Assembly: GCA_023255415.1 (NCBI GenBank) | Contig: JALRIN010000025.1 | Span: 1 to 45,005, forward strand | Direction: 5' to 3' | DNA length: 45,005 nucleotides | Origin: Cypionkella sp. | Lineage (GTDB): Bacteria > Pseudomonadota > Alphaproteobacteria > Rhodobacterales > Rhodobacteraceae | Shown here: positions 42,786-45,005 of the stretch, piece after piece | Layout of the letters: each line of letters begins with the position of its first letter | How positions within the stretch are numbered: position 1 is the first letter of the stretch | The notes under the pieces: generated by a model | What the model was told of the DNA's origin: nothing | Seen by the model: only the letters and a program-made list of their open reading frames with translations | The model's database searches: none | Made by a program: the position numbers and the translations under genes

Positions 42786-43280
42786 ATGCCCTACGAATGG
42801 CTTGAAACCCAAAACGAAGACGGCCGCCGTGCAAAGGAACTCCACCTTTGGCCCTATCGGTCTTTGCCGAAAAAAGGCTTCGTCTGGTTTGTCGGCGGCA
42901 CGATCGTCACCATCTCTGTGCCGCTCTTTGCCGTAATCGGAACTGCGGTGCTTTGGGGGCTGTTGCCGTTTCTCGCTCTCGCTGTCTGGGCGCTCTGGGC
43001 TGCGCTCAACCGAAGCTACCGTGACGGTGAAATCCTTGAAGAGCTTGTGATCCAGAGCGAAACGGTCAATCTCACGCGCCATGATCCCAATGGACGCAAA
43101 CGCGATTGGGAGGCCAACCCCTATTGGATCAGGGTCGAAATGCACCCCAAAGGCGGTCCCGTAGAAAACTATCTCACTCTGAGTGGCGGCGCGCGTGTCG
43201 TCGAGATCGGCGCATTCCTTACGCCGCCTGAACGCCAACAGCTCTATGGCGAATTGATCGACGCAATCAAATCCGCATAA
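42786..43280 (+). CDS. DUF2244 domain-containing integral membrane protein
   Basis: A 164-residue protein. Two adjacent membrane helices (about 32-54 and 55-73) follow the N-terminal motif ELHLWPYRSLPKKGF; a soluble C-terminal part has HDPNGRKRDWEANPYWIRV and GAFLTPPERQQLYGEL. This matches DUF2244, of unknown function. It converges on yqeY across a shared terminator. Confidence 0.85.
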   Translation: MPYEWLETQNEDGRRAKELHLWPYRSLPKKGFVWFVGGTIVTISVPLFAVIGTAVLWGLLPFLALAVWALWAALNRSYRDGEILEELVIQSETVNLTRHDPNGRKRDWEANPYWIRVEMHPKGGPVENYLTLSGGARVVEIGAFLTPPERQQLYGELIDAIKSA

Positions 43281-43281
43281 A

Positions 43282-43308
43282 AAAGGCCGCCCCATCGAGG
43301 CGGCCTTT
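43282..43308. terminator. Shared bidirectional terminator, DUF2244 gene and yqeY
   Basis: Perfect 10-base stem AAAGGCCGCC / GGCGGCCTTT, seven-base loop. GATTTTT follows on the plus strand and TTTTATG on the minus strand. It lies between convergent genes. Confidence 0.85.
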
Positions 43309-43329
43309 GATTTTTCATGGAGCTGGGGG

Positions 43330-43788
43330 TTAGCCGAGCTTGGCCTTCACCATCGGTCCCACGGCGCCAAAGTCCATTTGGCCTGTGTATTTGTCCTTGA
43401 GAGCCCCCATCACTTTGCCCATGTCCCGAATAGATTCGGCACCGGTCGAAGCAATGGCCTCGTCGATGGCGGCGGCTGTTTCCTCGGCATCGAGCTGACG
43501 GGGAAGGAAATCCTCGATCACCCGAATTTCGGCGAGTTCTTTTTCAGCAAGCTCAAGACGGCCGCCTTCTTCATATTGGCGGGCACTTTCCTGACGTTGT
43601 TTGACCATCTTTCCAAGGATGGCGAGAACAACATCATCCCCAATCTCGTTTTCATCGCCATCACCACGGGCCGAGATTTCACGGTCCTTGATAGCGGCAT
43701 TGATCAAACGGAGGGTCGAAAGGCGGTCGGCATCTTTGGCCTTCATCGCCTCTTTGAGGCTGGCACTGATGCGGCTGCGCATATCCAT
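43330..43788 (-). CDS. GatB/YqeY domain-containing protein
   Basis: A 152-residue YqeY-type protein resembling the tRNA-binding tail domain of GatB. The start is MDMRSRISASLKEAMKAKD, with LRLINAAIKDREI and IEDFLPRQLDAEET further on. AGGA lies 8 bases before the ATG at 43788; the longer upstream frame is not family-like. It is divergent from carA, a common arrangement in alphaproteobacteria. Function is not firmly known. Confidence 0.92.
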   Translation of the reverse strand: MDMRSRISASLKEAMKAKDADRLSTLRLINAAIKDREISARGDGDENEIGDDVVLAILGKMVKQRQESARQYEEGGRLELAEKELAEIRVIEDFLPRQLDAEETAAAIDEAIASTGAESIRDMGKVMGALKDKYTGQMDFGAVGPMVKAKLG

Positions 43789-43824
43789 ATATCTGTCCTT
43801 GTTGGGAGCGATAACACGAGGCAC

Positions 43825-43853
43825 GTCATACCCCGAAGCACAGTCCCTTTCAA
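43825..43853 (-). promoter_or_regulatory. Probable promoter of yqeY
   Basis: On the minus strand TTGAAA (43853-43848) and TATGAC (43830-43825) are separated by 17 bases, giving a leader of about 30 bases. Confidence 0.6.
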
Positions 43854-43891
43854 CCATTCGCGGCGCAGCGTAACTTTGGGTCAAACTTGCC

Positions 43892-43920
43892 TTGACCGCG
43901 GCCTGTCTCACCCTTAGTTA
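43892..43920 (+). promoter_or_regulatory. Candidate promoter of carA
   Basis: TTGACC (43892-43897) and TAGTTA (43915-43920) are separated by 17 bases. The start would lie about 25 bases before the carA ATG. The -10 box is moderate. Confidence 0.5.
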
Positions 43921-43952
43921 CGCGGCTGTTTAACCACTTGGGAGTCGTTGCC

Positions 43953-45005
43953 ATGCCGAACAGCATTCAGGAAAAACCGACCGCTTGTATCGCACTTGCG
44001 GATGGAACCCTTTTCTATGGCAAAGGCTTCGGCGCAACGGGCCAGACCGAGGCAGAACTCTGCTTTAACACCGCTATGACGGGCTATCAGGAAATCATGA
44101 CCGACCCCTCTTACGCGGGTCAGGTCGTAACCTTCACCTTCCCCCATATCGGCAACACTGGCGTAACCCCCGAGGATGACGAAACGCGCGATCCTGTTGC
44201 CGCCGGCATGGTGGTCAAATGGGACCCGACCGAGCCGTCCAACTGGCGCTCGACCGAAGAGCTCACCGCTTGGCTCGCCAAGCGTGGCCGCATCGGTGTC
44301 GGCGGCATCGACACCCGCCGCCTCACTCGTGCGATCCGTCAGCAAGGTGCTCCGCACGTCGCCATCGCGCATGACCCCCAAGGCAACTTCGACGTAGAAA
44401 AGCTCGTCGCCGCTGCCCGCGGTTTCAAGGGCCTTGTCGGTCTCGATCTTGCCAAGGACGTCACCTGCGCCCAGTCCTACAAGTGGGACGAAAAGCGTTG
44501 GGCATGGCCCGAAGGCTATACCGCCATCGAAAACCCGAAGTACAAGGTTGTCGCCGTGGACTTTGGTGCCAAGCGCAACATTCTGCGCTGCCTTGCTTCG
44601 GTCGGCTGTGATGTGACCGTTCTTCCCGCAACTGCGACGGTCGAAGACGTGCTCGCCCACAATCCCGATGGCGTCTTCCTCTCGAACGGCCCCGGTGATC
44701 CGGCGGCAACCGGCGAATATGCAGTTCCGATGATCAAGGGCGTGCTAGACAAGACCGACCTTCCAGTCTTCGGGATCTGCCTTGGACACCAGATGCTCGC
44801 GCTCGCGCTCGGTGCAAAGACGATCAAGATGAACCACGGTCACCACGGGGCCAACCACCCCGTGAAGGACAAAGAAACCGGCAAGGTCGAAATCACCTCG
44901 ATGAACCACGGCTTCACGGTTGATAGCCAGACCCTGCCGAAGGGCGTGTCCGAAACCCACGTCTCGCTGTTCGATGGCTCGAACTGTGGCATCGCGGTTG
45001 ATGGC
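43953..45005 (+). CDS. carA: Carbamoyl-phosphate synthase small chain (partial, C-terminus outside window)
   Basis: Glutamine amidotransferase subunit supplying ammonia for carbamoyl phosphate (arginine and pyrimidine synthesis). About 351 of ~385 residues are present. The N-terminal domain has YGKGFGATGQTEAELCFNTA, TGYQEIMTDPSYAGQ and GGIDTRRLTR; the class I glutaminase domain has SNGPGDP and the nucleophile Cys in FGICLGHQML. GGAG lies 8 bases before the ATG at 43953. The gene runs off the right edge. Confidence 0.96.
   Translation, partial: MPNSIQEKPTACIALADGTLFYGKGFGATGQTEAELCFNTAMTGYQEIMTDPSYAGQVVTFTFPHIGNTGVTPEDDETRDPVAAGMVVKWDPTEPSNWRSTEELTAWLAKRGRIGVGGIDTRRLTRAIRQQGAPHVAIAHDPQGNFDVEKLVAAARGFKGLVGLDLAKDVTCAQSYKWDEKRWAWPEGYTAIENPKYKVVAVDFGAKRNILRCLASVGCDVTVLPATATVEDVLAHNPDGVFLSNGPGDPAATGEYAVPMIKGVLDKTDLPVFGICLGHQMLALALGAKTIKMNHGHHGANHPVKDKETGKVEITSMNHGFTVDSQTLPKGVSETHVSLFDGSNCGIAVDG

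Noticed and set aside
1..45005. CRISPR array, prophage, integron or plasmid functions.
   Set aside because: No regularly spaced repeats, integrase, phage structural or replication genes were seen; the only mobile trace is the short IS-like remnant at 35046-35225.

Overview
The window is chromosomal DNA from an alphaproteobacterium, most likely a member of the Rhodobacterales (Rhodobacter/Paracoccus-type). The signs are a GC-rich, densely packed genome, an atpH-atpA start of the F1 operon, a cytochrome c2/c550-type gene next to an aa3-type ctaD with an FNR box, a DUF2125 protein, a Hint-domain protein, and a GC-rich extragenic palindromic repeat. Nearly all of it is coding. There is no CRISPR array, prophage or integrated plasmid.

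Left part (1-15.6 kb): 5' two thirds of atpA and all of atpH (minus strand) with a probable promoter; a SAM methyltransferase divergent from gloB; clpA with a strong terminator; a MotA/TolQ-like plus MotB/OmpA-like pair next to a ChaC-type cyclotransferase; DUF2125; tyrosine/histidine biosynthesis genes (tyrC-like, hisC); rpsD with promoter, 5' stem-loop and terminator; a Hint-domain protein; and an LpxR-like outer-membrane protein.

Middle (16-33 kb): a tightly overlapping plus-strand run of SPOR lipoprotein, D,D-carboxypeptidase, tmk, holB, tatD-like, MBL hydrolase and AEC transporter. It converges on a minus-strand polyamine-type ABC operon (ATPase, binding protein, two permeases) ending in an agmatinase-family gene. 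Next comes a plus-strand cassette: YbbA-like ATPase, YbbP-sized FtsX permease, secreted CrtC/AttH-like lipocalin and a PNPOx-like protein, then a small Lys-rich protein.

Right part (33-45 kb): a decayed second polyamine-type ABC locus under a divergent GntR/FCD regulator. Its ATPase is fused in frame to the C-terminal half of a binding protein, which then frameshifts. The remnant abuts a probable IS21-type end fragment and an N-terminally truncated polysaccharide deacetylase. The downstream genes (a small Cys-motif protein and a COG0523 GTPase) remain intact. Then come an amidase, tRNA-Leu(GAG), lipB, a cytochrome c2-like gene, ctaD, a VOC protein, DUF2244, yqeY and the start of carA.

The most interesting items are the non-flagellar stator-like pair, the ABC-FtsX-lipocalin cassette, the broken transporter locus with its IS scar, and the Hint protein. 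I found no clearly new multi-gene defence or mobile system. All function calls rest on reading motifs and lengths, without database searches.
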